Counted from the first letter of the stretch, positions 22,779 through 34,526 are shown. The stretch is 64,000 nt of DNA from Clavaria fumosa (GCA_951802425.1 OX637806.1:434001-498000); one strand, 5' to 3'. Numbers and translations are program-made. The notes: generated by a model not told the origin, from the sequence alone.

Positions 22779-24227
22779 TGTGAGGACCCATCCATTTTTC
22801 CTCAACCTAACAACTCTATCACCACTCATGGACCTCCCGACGTTCCCCTACCACCTTGCGAACCCCCCTACACTCTTCCGAAACCCGCTATCAACTTCCG
22901 AACACCTCTCAGGCCTCCACCATCTCCTCACGACACTCGCGATCATACCACCATACTCGCATCACCTCCCGCCACCTCACCTTACACGTACTCACCGCCG
23001 AACCCACTATTCGATGCTCAACACGCTCTTACACGACTCCTGCAGCGGCACATGACTTGCCACACGGCACACTGGCGCTACTCGCGTTACTCGTGTTACC
23101 AGCGTTACTCACGTGACATACTGCCCAAAGACCGCCCAAGGTCACCTGCCTCACCAGTGCTGTCCACGTGACTGCTCGCCTGACCGTGCGACCTTAACGA
23201 TGAAACGCGCCACCAGCGGTCAAGCTGTGTACCCTTTCAAATTATGTTCTCCCTTCTTCTTCTCAGTCGTCTATAACTGCGTTAGCCCTGGACCAAGCCC
23301 CTCTGCCCAGTTGTAGTTACACATATGCTTATTTAGTTAGGTCGCGACCCATGACCGGTCATGTCCGCGACCTTACCCCTCGCGATCTTAGTAGAACACA
23401 CGCACGGTCACTCTACAACTAGTTATACCCCGTACTACTATAGTCTTGTCACCTGGCACTCTCTGTACTTTCCCTTTCTCGTCATACTCCCTGCACGTAC
23501 GTATATATAAGGTCTTGCATGTACTTATGGTACTCTAGACTTGATATTGACGCACATTGGTTTAAGCTTGAGGCTAGTACGCCCTTTGAGCTTGGAACCA
23601 TCACGATTGATAGGTCTTGTCTCTCTTGGTGACCACGAGATCGCCAAGACACACTCTACTCTGTTCTAACTCACCCTCTGCGCTCCTACAACTCGCGCAA
23701 TATAAGTATTCTCTATTGTTCGTCTTGGTACTGATCTTGGAACCCTACAGGTTCACCCGTCGGTTGGCAAAGTCATCGCCTTCACCGACACATTTCTCAA
23801 CACCGTCGTGACCACCGTGACCCTTCCAGCATTCTCTATTTCTTTCACCTTGTCTTTTTCTTTCTCTACGCTTCGTCGGTCAACCTCGCGACCTTCTCAG
23901 CATTACCACTTTCTCCCACCTTGTCTATTCCTTTCTTCACGCTTCATCGGTCGACTTCGTGACCCTCTCAGCGTCACCCATTTCCCCCCTCCTCATCAAT
24001 TTCTTCCTTTACGCTTCGTCTACTGACTTCGTGACCTTCCCAACGATGTCTTCCTCCTTTATACTTGTCTTTCCTCACTCTTACATCTTCTCAGACGTCT
24101 TCGCGACCTTCCAGGACCGAGCATCCTCGACTGTGCTCAACAGTTGGTTGGTCTTAGCGAGTTTCCAGCATAGGTCACCAACAAGTCGATCTCCGGCACT
24201 ACTATCGAGACGGGACAGGCCCTAACA
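22779..24227 (+). mobile_element. 3' LTR of element A
   Basis: 1449 bp, TGTGAGGACCC to GGCCCTAACA. It differs from the 5' LTR mostly by CpG/TpG/CpA changes and by a 16-bp stretch present only in the 5' copy. Confidence 0.9.
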
Positions 24228-25198
24228 CATACTCTGGCTCATCACCGATAATTTCAGGAGGTGGGGGAGGTTCTTGTTCCTGGCTAGGGAATGCAGGCAG
24301 TACATAGGGTTTGAGAAGTCCTTCCAAAAATATGTTGTGTATTTTCCATTGTGGTGGGAGTGTTAAATGGTACACTCCTTCTCCCACTTTGGATTCAATG
24401 GGGAAGGGTCCAACTCTTTTCCCTGCCAACTTAGAGGTTAGTCCCTTAGGGAGTTTAAGGTTCTTGGCATCTAGCCAGACCAGGTTTCCTTTTTTGTATA
24501 CAAGGGCTGTCTTCCTATGTTGGTCCTACTGGAGCTTCATTTGCTCTGCTGCCTTTTTGAGAGAAAGTCTAGCTTTCTCTCTAGCTTCTAATAAGTCTCT
24601 GACAAGTTTATCCACATGTGGTACATCAATAGACTTCTTTGAGATTTCCCCTTTCCAAGGGTATCTCCCATAGTCTAAATAGAAAGGTGTATACCCCATC
24701 ATGGAGTTCACCTTGTCATTATAAGAAAACTTGGCTGTAGGCAGCCAAGTTGTCCAATCATCCTGGCAGTGCATAATGTAATGTCTCAGGAAAGTTTCAA
24801 TTTCCTGATTTGTTCACTTGGACTGTCTGTCTGTCTGCAGATGGTATGCTGTTGAGGGATTTGCCTGAATCCCCATGGCTTTATAAAAGGCAGTGATGAG
24901 GGCAGAGGTAAACCTCCTGTCTCTATCACTGATTATTTTCTTAGGGAGTCCATGCTCCCTGAATACTCTATCATGGAGGATGGCCAAGGCCTCGTCCATG
25001 GTGAGTTTCATCTTTACTGCCTGCAGTATGAGTCTCTTAGTGAATCAGTCTATGATTACTAAGATTCCATCATAGGACTTGGACTTGGGAATTGGTCCAA
25101 TAATGTCCCATGTAATTTCTTCCCAGGGTCCAGCTGGGATGGTGTGTGGGTGGAGTGGATTAGCTTGCTTAGTCCAGTCCACCTTATTCCTTTGACAC
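24228..25198 (-). pseudogene. pol: Fragment K: chromovirus integrase to near the chromodomain
   Basis: On the minus strand it reads integrase words TWDIIGPIPKS, FREHGLPKKIISDRDRRFTS and NPSTAYHLQTD, then the integrase C-terminal region (KRVGPFPIESKVGEGVYHL) and a proline run before EPEYV. It is broken by stops and nearly CpG-free. Element A cuts its 3' end, and an A'-type LTR cuts its 5' side. Confidence 0.8.
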
Positions 25199-25477
25199 TG
25201 TCAGGACCCATTCATTTTTCCCTTACCCAAGCCAACTTTACCAACACCTACAAACCTCCTGACAGCCCTCTACAACCTCGTGAGCTCCACTACACACTTC
25301 CAAAACCCACTATCCTCTTCTGGAAGCCTCCCTGACCTCCCCCGTGTTCACACAACACTCGTGACCACCATGCCATACTTGTGACACCTCTCTCTGCCTA
25401 ACCCATGTGTATACTTTGCCCGGACCCATCACCTCGATGCACAACATGCTGTTGCACATCTTCTTCAGCCAGCATGT
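25199..25477 (+). mobile_element. 5' part of an A'-type LTR
   Basis: It starts TGTCAGGACCCATTCATTTT, as at 63918, and is related to the A LTR (TGTGAGGACCC). It is cut after about 279 bp by the D2 fragment. Confidence 0.75.
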
Positions 25478-26103
25478 TGTCGCGGTCAATCCTAAATCTG
25501 GAGCTCAAAGGTCGCAGTGAGGTCACGATAAGGTCATGAGGATCATGTGGATAGCTGATGTAGAGGCTCAATGAGGAGGTAGAAAGAGGCAATTTCTGGA
25601 GAATATCAAAGTCTAAGGAATACATGTTATGTACCTACTCGTATATATAGTAAAGTCCAAGGTCATAGAAACGGTATAGTACAAAGTAGTAAAGAGAAAT
25701 GTACAATGGGAGCGACAGTAGGGGGGAAATGAAAGTATCCAGGTAATGATCGTGAAGTTGTCATGGTCCCAAGAAGGGAAGTGTCAGTTGGCGGGGGAAT
25801 GGGATAGTGGTACAAGGGCATCAGGGGGACAGGAACCCACCATGGGAAGGAGATAGGGATGCCAAGGGGACAGGATAACGGTAAAGGCGGGGTGTGGGAG
25901 AGTACAAGGTCACATTAGGGATGGTCACTTGATGGGCAATGTCAAGTGTCAATCTGTTGACAGGGTGATGGCATCCTGCTTGATGTGCCATCACATATTT
26001 GGGCCATACTGTTGGTGGTGGCCATGTGAGTCCCGTGACTTACTGATCATGTGACAGGTCACGTGTCCGCGACCTTTGCGGGTCACGTGATGTCGCCGCA
26101 ACA
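25478..26103 (-). mobile_element. D2: D-type LTR, minus strand
   Basis: 626 bp. On the minus strand it runs from TGTTGCGGCGACATCACGTG to GACCGCGACA and matches the D LTR at 55614-56240. On that strand the pol fragment and the run GGAAGGGGAATA precede it, so it is a 3' LTR. Confidence 0.85.
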
Positions 26104-27180
26104 TATTCCCCTTCCTAAGATTTGTTCTCCTGAACAAACTCCACGATGGCCTCCTTCGCATGTGTGAGGTTCTCCAGGGGCTCCCAGGTATTCTCCTCAG
26201 GCAGGTAGCTGACCCAGCTTACCAGATACTGACCTTCCCCCTCCTCTTCCTCTTGGCTAAGACTTGTTTGATGTTGTATTGCTCTCCTCCCTCTACAAGT
26301 TCAGGTGGCGGTTGGATGGAAGATGGGTCTCCTTGGAAGGGCTTGAGCAAGGTCTCATTGAAGACCAGGTGGATTCGCCAGCTCAGGGGAAGGGTGAGGC
26401 AATAGGCCAAGGTTCCTACCTTCTCTTCCACAGGGAAGGGACCGACAAACTTGGGTCCAAGCTTCTTGGAGGGGAGTTTGAGGGGGAGATTCCGCAAGTC
26501 TAAATACACCAGGCCACCTTTCTTATAGACCTCCAGTTCTTGCAAGTGGTTGTCGTAAGTCGCAGAGTCGGTCACTTGTCCTTTCCACAGGACATCCTGG
26601 AGGCAGTCACGGGCAGTGGAAATCCATGCGAGGAACTTGTCAGCAGCGGGTATGTCGAAGCTGGCGGGGAAATCGGGGATCAGGGCAGGGTCAAAGCCAT
26701 GGAGAGCCGAGAAGGGTGTGATGTCCAAGTTGTGAATGGGTCATGAGTTGAGAGTGAACTGGGTGATGGGGAGCATGGCAGCCCAATCGGCCTGGTCTTC
26801 CTTGGTCAGTGTGCGAAGGACTACTTCTACTTCCTGGTTGGCCCTCTCCACTTGTCTGTCCGTCTGTGGGTGGTAGGCAGTGGAAGCAGTGGACTTGATG
26901 CCCAGTTTGTCGTAGACCTCATGCATGAATTTGGAGATAAACTGTCCTCCTCAGTTGGATACTACCTTTTCGGGGAGTCTGTAGTAGACATATATCTTCT
27001 CAAGGAGGATTGAGGCTGCTCCCTCCGACATGAGTTCCTGGACGGTTGGGGTGAGGACAATGGTTTTGGTTAAATAGTCTTTGATCACCAAAATCATATC
27101 ATAACCTGCAGATTCCGAGATGGGGCCGATCAAGTCCCAACCAATGACTTGCCAAGGTCGCAAGGGGATTGGGAGAGGTG
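26104..27180 (-). pseudogene. pol: D2: 5'-truncated integrase-chromodomain fragment
   Basis: It matches the D pol: integrase words IGWDLIGPISES, YDKLGIKSTASTAYHPQTD, then PSKKLGPKFVGPFPVEEKVG and the chromodomain start (QVLAKRKRRGKV). A one-base deletion in the chromodomain shifts the frame, and TGA codons stand before PIHNLDITPF and in front of GGQFISKFM. The first TGA is shared with element D. The 5' side is truncated against A'-type sequence. Confidence 0.85.
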
Positions 27181-27374
27181 GAGGAAGAAGCCGAGTCCCT
27201 CATAGAGCAGCTCAGTTACCTGCACTTCAACTGTCCTCACCACTGTACTTACCAAATTCTCAATAATACCTGTTGCCAGTACGAAGCAGGAACAACAAAG
27301 AACTGGCATACCTCATAGAGACCACAAATCTTTATGAGCCTTTGGTACAATTGATGGACAGATTCCACGCTAAC
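27181..27374 (+). mobile_element. A'-type internal fragment (gag leader)
   Basis: It matches 13325-13500 of element A (for example GAGACCACAAATCT against GAGACGACGAATCT, and GGTACAATT). It forms the left flank of element B, while the right flank of B is A'-type LTR sequence. Confidence 0.7.
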
Positions 27375-28097
27375 TGTTACGACCCCATCCGCTTGCATAA
27401 GCACTATCCCCGCCCCGGACTCCAAGCTCCATACCAACTCTGATCCGCTCCGCCGTAACTCCGTACGCCCCACTCCGCATCTTCATCGGACTTTACTCCG
27501 CTGACCTTCAGACCATTCGGACTTCGTTCTAGAACCTTCTCCCTCCATCCCCTCATTCTGTTTACTATTGAGAGGATACCCTTGACCCATGGGAGTCGCT
27601 TTTGTTGTTGTTTCTTTGTTCCATGAAAATTGCATAGGCACATGTGGTGAAACTCTCCTAGTAATTTGATATGTACATTGTTTCACATTACTCCTATACT
27701 CTGTCCTTGCAGTATAAGTTTCCACCTGTATCTCCCTGCTCCTCAGTTCGAATATAATGTCTCTTGATCCTAAAAATATCTCTGAGCTTTCGTCCTCATC
27801 GTCCTCGACATTCTCCACATCATCCGACCAACTCCGGCCAACTCCGACGGACTTCAATCAACTTCAGAGTTTTGACTTGTGTTCTGATCCTCCCTTAGGT
27901 ATTGTTCTTGTTTGATAAATAGGGACACGTATATACACGGTGGCACAACACATACGTTGAGGCTGCAGTCCCATAAGTCTCTCTTCCCTTGTTTACTTCT
28001 CCGTTTCTCCGATATCGGACTCCGACCGGACTCCGATAGAACATCTCCGCTCCGCTCCGCTAACCCCTTCGCCGCTAACCTTGTTAGGACCATGACA
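27375..28097 (+). mobile_element. 5' LTR of element B
   Basis: 723 bp, TGTTACGACC to GACCATGACA. TATA-like GTATAAG near 27713 lies about 30 bp before AGTTCGAATATA (27745-27756). The partner LTR differs mainly at CpG sites. Confidence 0.9.
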
Positions 28098-28110
28098 GTA
28101 TATTTGAACT
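28098..28110 (+). promoter_or_regulatory. Putative self-primer binding site of element B
   Basis: TATATTTGAACT (28099-28110), one base behind the LTR, is the reverse complement of LTR 27745-27756 (AGTTCGAATATA) apart from one CpG-to-TpG change. Confidence 0.5.
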
Positions 28111-28866
28111 TCAAACCTCGTATATACAAACTTAACAATGCCTACTACACGTTCCGGTGCTCGACCTCCACCCCCTGTTGCCGACGATGTCGACATTCCA
28201 GAACCGGCCGACAATACTCCGACTCCGAGTGTGTCCGGACCTCCAGACCACGACAAAGAGTCAGATCCCTCAGTCACTGATGACGACGACAAGCTAAATG
28301 AACCTCCGACACCTCGAGCAGAGCGCAAACCAACTCCGGCACGCCTTCTTCAGCAAATTATCAACGCCAACAAGCGCCCGGATACGGTAAAACTACGCGA
28401 CCCCGACACATTCAATGGCTCGGATGCTAAGAAGTTGAAAAGCTTCTTGGTCCAATGCCAGTTAAACTTCCTTGATCGCCCAAGAGCGTTCAAGTCCGAT
28501 TCTCATAAGGTATGCTATGTCCTTTCCTTTCTCCGAGGCTTCGCCTTGGAATGGTTTGAACCAATGATCCTGGATGGTGAAGACCATCCGGTTCTTTCGA
28601 ACTATAAGATGTTCGTTACTCAACTTACAGAGAACTTTGGTCCTTACGACGCGATCCGCGAGGCAGAGTTCGAACTCGAACGCCTCCGGATGCGCGAGGA
28701 CCAGAAGTTGACGAAATATACCATTTCGTTCAACAGATTCGCGTCCATTGTCCATTGGGACGAGTACGCGTTGCAGCGGCAGTTCTACAAAGGACTTGCT
28801 AGCCGCATCAAGGACGAACTGGCCCACGTTAACTGCGCAGACACGCTCCACGGACTCCGCGAGCAA

Positions 28867-28971
28867 GCCAGTGCAATCGATGGCCGTTATTGGGCTTGTA
28901 AGCCAGTGCAATCGATGGCCGTTATTGGGCTTGTAAGCCAGTGCAATCGATGGCCGTTATTGGGCTTGTCA
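28867..28971 (+). repeat. 35-bp unit in three tandem copies inside gag
   Basis: GCCAGTGCAATCGATGGCCG begins at 28867, 28902 and 28937. The units are identical save for the last bases, so the event is recent. Two extra copies add 70 bp, which is not a multiple of three. Confidence 0.95.
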
Positions 28972-29349
28972 GCAGGAGATCTCTCGGGACTCTGTTAAAG
29001 CTCCGACGCCTAACAACACCATAAAAAAGGAGACTTCGGATATTCCCAAGTCCCCAAGCACTTCCGGTGCTAATACCAAGTCTGAGAAACCCTCGGATAA
29101 GCGTCCGGTGAACTCCGTTCCAAAGGTCGCTGAGGGCTCCGCTAACTCTGGTAGCTCCAGCGACACAAAGAAGGCCCATCTGGGTCAGGATGGAAAACTG
29201 ACTCCAGAGGAACGCCAACGGCGTTTCGATAATAATCTGTGCCTCTTCTGTGGAATAGCGGGCCACAAAGCCAACAAGTGTCGTAAGCGGACCTCGCGGG
29301 CCAGTGCCAGCACTGCACAAATCACCTCCGAGGGAGATGACTCCGTGCC

Positions 29350-29356
29350 AAAAAAA
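29350..29356 (+). promoter_or_regulatory. Candidate -1 ribosomal frameshift site (A7)
   Basis: Seven A residues read A AAA AAA in the gag frame, followed by GAT and the gag stop TGA. A -1 slip leads into the pol frame, which is open here. B' has A AAA AAT at the matching place. This fits known X-XXY-YYZ slippery sites. Confidence 0.55.
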
Positions 29357-29358
29357 GA

Positions 29359-32300
29359 TTGAGCAGACGACTCTCCGGCTGCTCCGACTCCGATCGTACT
29401 GAACCGATACTCGATACCCTTTCCTTTCATCGTTCTCTTTCCCTTCTTGCCTCCTCTCCTTCTATTTCGTCTCTGTTCAAAGCTATGATAGACTCCGGCG
29501 CTGAACTTTGTTTCATTGACGCCAAATTTGCTTCTCGCTTCCGTCTTCCGAAAACTCCGGTGACCCCTCAGGAGGTCATTTTTATTAACGGGACCACCTC
29601 CGTATGGGTTACCGAAGTGGTCTGGTTATCCATTCGGCTCTCCGCCATGGATCCGACCGATGTCTTGTGTGTAGTTACCGATCTTGATCCCTCTAGTGAT
29701 GTGATCTTGGGAATGAATTTCCTGTTCCAAAACAACCCGCTGGTTGACTGGATTACTGGCCAGATAAAGCCCAGACCATCTACAAAAGAGGAGAAAACTC
29801 CGAAATCTGATCCGGAGGTTGCACCGGCCTGCACTCTCCACTCTGTCCCTCTGTCCACCTCTGTCCCTCTGTCTGTCTCTGCTCCGTGTGCTCCAGTTCA
29901 AATGTCATCTGCAGCGACTCCGAACCAGACCCGGACTCTGTCTCCATCTCTGCCTCTGTCTCCGTCTTTGACCCAGTCTCTGACCCTTCCGTCTACTCCG
30001 TCTCTCCAGGAGACACCCAAAGTTTCTTTTGTGAATGCTGCTGCATTTGTCACGGCTTGTGGACTTCGCGGGTCCCAAGTCTTTGGCATGACGTTGTCAA
30101 GCGAGTCCGCGCGCGTGGCCTCTGCTTCGTTCAATGTCCCCGACACCACCCCCCAGGACCTCCTCTCCGTTCCGGAGGAGTACAGGGACTTCCCAGATGT
30201 CTTCAGTAAAAAGAAGGCAGATACCCTTGCTCCGCATCAACTGTATGATTTAAAAATCAATCTGCTGGATGGCCAATCCCCTCTGCCAGGTGCGGTCTAC
30301 TCTCTGTCGCAGTCCGAGCTCAGCGAACTCCATGAGTTTTTGGACGAGCACCTCCGCATCGGATTTATCCGTCCAAGCCGTTCTCCACATGGAGCACCTG
30401 TGCTCTTTGTCCGGAAGAAGAACGGAACGCTCCGATTATGCGTTGATTTCCGTGGTCTCAATAAATTGACCAAAAAAGACCGTTATCCGCTCCCGCTGAC
30501 TAAAGATCTTCTCGATGTTCCAGGAAAAGCCCGAATTTATACAAAACTCGACCTCCGACACACGTATCACCTGGTCCGTATCGCTGAGGGTGACGAATGG
30601 AAGACCGCATTCCGCACCCGATACGGATCCTTTGAATGGTGTGTGATGCCTTTCGGGCTCACAAATGCGCCCGCCACATTCCAGCACTTTATGAATGACA
30701 TATTCTCTGACCTTCTCGACACGTTCATGGTCGTCTACCTCAACAACATCCTAATTTACTCCAAGGATCCGAAACTACACGTTGAGCATGTCCGAGAGGT
30801 ACTCCAAAGGCTCCGGGAGCACGGTCTCTTCCTGAACCTGGCTAAGTGTGAATTTCACGCTGAAACCGTGGAGTATCTCGGATTTGTTTTATCTCCGTCC
30901 GGACTTTCTATGGACACGGCTAAAGTGAAAACTATACAGGATTGGCCGACTCCGCGGAAGGTCAAGGATGTCCAGTCCTTCCTCGGGTTCGCCAATTTCT
31001 ACTGCCGCTTCGTCCATGGCTATTCCGAGATCGTCGCTCTGATGAACCACTTGACGCATAAAAACATCGAGTGGCAGTGGTCCGATGATTGCCAGTCCGC
31101 GTTTGACTATTTAAAAACCGCATTCTCCATGGCTCCGATTCTCTCGCACTTCATACCTGGAGCTCTGCTGATAGTTGAAACGGATGCCTCGGACTACGCT
31201 GTCACCACGATACTTTCTACGGTTGCCTCCGACGGTGAAGTCCATCCTATCGCTTTTCATTCCCGCACCCTAGGCGTCTCCGAACTGAACTATGACACCC
31301 ACGATAAGGAACTCCTCGCTATATTTGAGGTGTTTACCGCTTGGAGGCACTATCTCGAAGGTCCTGAAATTCCGGTCGACATTGTTACCGACCACAAGAA
31401 CCTAGAGTACTTCTCCACAGTCCGCCTGCTCACCCGGCGTCAAGCCAGGTGGCCGGAGTTCCTTTCCCAGTTCAATTTTGTGATCCGATTCCGCCCCGGG
31501 CGCCTCGGAATGAAACCCGATGCGTTGACTAGACGTTGGGACGTCTATCCCAAAGAGGGGGATAGCGACTATGCCCGCGTCAATCCGCAAAACCTCTGGC
31601 CGATGTTCTCCAGCGAACAATTGATATCGTCTCTCCGAGCTTCGTCGCTTTACGTACCCGCACTCCGCGCGTCGTTTGTGATTGACGATCATCAACTCCG
31701 AGAGGACATCCAGTCTGGACTCTTGCTCAATCCTGTGATTGTCCCGATCCTAGAAGACCTCCGCTCAAACTCCGTGGACCCTAAGTGGTCCATGGACGAC
31801 GACGGACTTCTCCGCGAGCGTGGACGGATTTATGTACCGGACGTCAATGACCTCCGACTCCGCATTTTACGTGCGAGACATGATCACCCGCTTGCCAGAC
31901 ATTTCGGTCGGACCAAGACTACGGCCTTGGTCTTCAGGGATTATACCTGGCCGAAACTCCGAGGATTTGTATCGGACTTTTGCAAGTCTTGCACGACTTG
32001 TGGTAGGGCGAAAGCCCCTCGGCATAAGCCATATGGAACGCTCAAGCAGCTACCCATACCCGAGAAACCGTGGAATTCCATTTCAATGGATTTCATCGAG
32101 CAACTCCCTGAGAGCTCCAGTTTTACCGCAATATTGGTGGTTGTTGATAGGTTTACGAAGCAGGGGATCTTCATCCCGACGACCGACGAAGTGAACTCCG
32201 CGGAGTTGGCCCGTCTATTTGTATTCCACGTCTTCTCGAAACATGGAGTTCCGTCGCATGTCACCTCCGATCGCAGCTCCGAGTTCATTTCCCGTTTTTT

Positions 32301-33165
32301 TCACTTGTTGGGTAAAGTCCTGGACATGACTTTACACTTCACCTCCGGATATCATCCGGAGGGCGACGGACAGATGGAGCGGACTAACCAGACGTTGGAA
32401 CAATACCTCCGTTGTTACTGCAATTACCAGCAGGACAACTGGTCACAGCTTCTACCCCTCGCCGAGTTTGCCTACAACAATGCCCCGAGTGCCACCACTG
32501 GGGTTTCTCCGTTCTTCGCGAACAAGGGTTATCATCCAAATATCTTGGTATTTCCCAAACGTGAAGTAACTTCGGTCTGTGCCCGAGAGCTTGCTGTAGA
32601 CTTGGATCAGCTGCACCAAGAACTCCGTAACCAAATCGCCGAAGCGCAGAGTCGCTATCAGGGTCCGGCGGACAAACGTCGGACTCCGGCACCAGAGTTT
32701 AAGGTCGGAAACTGAGTATACATAAAGGCGAAGTTTTTCCGTACGACCAGACCCTCCAAAAAACTCTCCGACAAGTTCCTCGGACCTTTCGAAATCATCG
32801 GAGAGGCCGGTTCGCACTCCTTCGTACTCTGACTCCCCGAGGCCATGCGAGCCGTCCACTCCGTCTTCCACATTTCCATGCTGGAGCCAGTCACTCCGAA
32901 TACAATTCCGAATCGTACCATCACCCCACCTCCTCCAGTAGAGATTGATGGAGATTTAGAGCACGAAATCTCCGAAGTGCTCGACTCCAAGATCGACAAA
33001 CGCCGCACCTGCAAACTCCTATACCTGGTGCGGTGGTCCGGATACGAAGGAACCGATGAGGAAACATCCTGGCTTCCCGCTACGGAACTTGTTCACGCCT
33101 CCGAGGCCGTTTTGGATTTCCACCAAGCTTATCCGAATAAGCCCGGACCTCTCAATACCCTCTAG
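29359..33165 (+). pseudogene. pol: Pol of element B: PR-RT-RNase H-IN-chromodomain
   Basis: The long open part (29359-32715) holds protease (AMIDSGAELCFID, VILGMNFL) and reverse transcriptase ([28 protein letters not shown]). The catalytic motif reads VVYLNNILIY, so both aspartates are lost. RNase H (ETDASDYAV, TDHKNLEYF) and integrase (HDHPLARHFG, CTTCGRAK, SMDFIEQL, SDRSSEF, ERTNQ) follow. TGA at 32713 and about 32831 interrupt the integrase tail. The frame then continues to a chromodomain (EISEVLDSKID, YLVRWSGYEGTDEETSW) and the stop at 33163. Pol is in the -1 frame relative to gag. Confidence 0.92.
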
Positions 33166-33277
33166 ACCTTTCTCCATTCACTCCAATACCCCGAAATTTT
33201 TCTTATGCTTCTATTTATGTACATTTTCTGTTCTATACTACTCCATCTCTCGCTTCTCCGTCTTCTCCGAAATAAAA

Positions 33278-33302
33278 AATAAAATAAAATAAAATAAAAT
33301 AA
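33278..33302. repeat. (AAAAT)n microsatellite
   Basis: Five AAAAT units in the untranslated gap between pol and the antisense gene of B. The rest of 33166-33533 is pyrimidine- then A-rich, without a gene. Confidence 0.9.
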
Positions 33303-33533
33303 TCCGTACTTCTGTCTCTCCGTCTCTCCATCTCTCTCCCCGTTCCTTTCTCCGAAAACTCCGAACTTTTTATTTTTTCTCCCAAGCCTATCTCTGAATC
33401 TCTCTTCATCTTCTCCATCTTGTCTTACTTATTTTCCTTCATTTTGCTTACTTCACTCAAGTTCAAAAAATAAAACAAAAAAATTATAAAATAGATAAAA
33501 GAAACAAGTAATGTAGATAAATTATTTATTTTT

Positions 33534-34526
33534 TTAGGCGGAGGGGGGCGAGCCAGGCGACGCCTGCAAAATTCCTTCGGGCTCCTTAAGCCCGGACTCC
33601 GCTCCCACTTCTCCTGCCTCCGCCTCCGCCTCCACCTCTTCCTCTGCCTCTTTCTCCGACCCCACCTCCTTCACCTTTCCCTTCTCCTTCTCCTTCCCCG
33701 TCACCTCCACCACCATGTCCTCCGCCTCCGCTTCCTCCGCCTCCACCCTCAGAACCTCTGCCTTCTCCTTCCTCACCTCCTCCGCTGCCTCTGCCTTCTC
33801 CGCCACCTCCATCCTCTTCCCCCACTTCTCCAAAATCCCGCGGAGAATCTTCCGATCCTCCGCCATGACCTTCCACTCCACTGCGGCCTCCGCCCTCCAC
33901 TCCTCCATCGCAAACACCCCCCTCAGGACCACGCTATGCATGGCCTGCATCAAATTTTTAACCTCCTCCTCCATCCGCCAACCCCGCGGCACCCACATCT
34001 CCGCCCTATCCTCCTCCGACTCCGCGGACCGCTTGGTCCGCGTCCCCTTCGCCTTTTTCCACTCCAGCCTCTCCGCCTCTCCTCCTCCGCACTTCTGCTT
34101 TGCCCCCGCACAGGCGTTGCAGGCCGTCCCCCGCCCCCCACTCAGCCACACACAGGCCACCCCCAACCTATGGCATCGCGCACACTCCGCGCGATCCGCC
34201 TCCGTCTCCGGTGTCGGAGACTGCTTCCTCCCCACCCCTTGCTCCCGCGCCACCTCCGCCACCCTCCGCTTCGCCTCCACCGCCTTCGCCCTCTCCAGCT
34301 CCTCCCGCTGCACCCTATCCGCCGCCTCCCTCGCTTTCCGCTCCTCCTCCTCCCGCCTCCATCGCTCCTCCTCCTCCCTCAACGCGTTAATTTTCTTCGT
34401 GAGGGCCGCGATCTCGGGGTCCTCGTCCACCACGCGAGGTTGCGTGGGGATGGCGATGACGGGTCATGGGCGAGGGCGGGAGGGGTGACTGGGCCCGGCT
34501 CCGGGCGTCAATTGCGTGTTGGACAT
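33534..34526 (-). pseudogene. Antisense Zn2Cys6-like/coiled-coil gene in element B
   Basis: It lies opposite to gag-pol, between the chromodomain and the 3' LTR, as in element A. From the ATG at 34524-34526 (MSNTQLTPGAG) the frame covers 331 codons to TAA at 33534, with one TGA at 34464-34466 where CGA is likely. After a Glu/Arg-rich coiled coil, six cysteines (34089-34184) are spaced C-x2-C-x6-C-x10-C-x2-C-x6-C, again the Zn2Cys6 pattern. A long Glu/Ala/Lys-rich coiled coil and an acidic tail follow. It is a single exon, unlike the gene in A. Base composition is strongly biased, so the plus strand also stays open. A shared regulatory or chromatin role is inference from position and motif. 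Confidence 0.7.

Larger units (their letters stand above)
11609..24227 (+). mobile_element. Element A: Ty3/Gypsy chromovirus with antisense gene
   Basis: A 12.6-kb LTR retrotransposon. The order is LTR (11609-13072), putative self-primer binding site, gag, protease, reverse transcriptase, RNase H, integrase, chromodomain, antisense gene (20621-22662), polypurine tract and LTR (22779-24227). Two insertions (15565-16385 and 16696-17602) interrupt pol; removing them restores a single pol frame. Nine premature TGA codons make the copy inactive. The LTR pair differs largely by CpG transitions plus a 16-bp indel near 12206. On the right it abuts the fragment K. Confidence 0.9.
28138..29362 (+). pseudogene. 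gag: Gag of element B, frameshifted by a triplication
   Basis: It starts ATG (MPTTRSGARPPPP). After an acidic, Pro-rich N-terminus comes a Gag domain (FNGSDAKKLKSFLVQCQ, FLRGFALEWFEPMI, FNRFASIVHWDEYALQ, FYKGLASRIKDELAH). A 35-bp unit repeated three times (28867-28971) shifts the frame by one and produces a false end at 28998. The original frame resumes with QQEISRDSVKAPTP and carries the CCHC knuckle CLFCGIAGHKANKC, ending at TGA 29360. The B' copy has a single unit here, showing that the triplication is new in B. Confidence 0.9.

Noticed and set aside
33715..34488. 257-codon plus-strand frame rich in Ser, Pro and Leu
   Set aside because: It is the complement of the antisense gene of B. The GAG/GAA-rich sense strand leaves the other strand free of stops; there is no motif on the plus strand.
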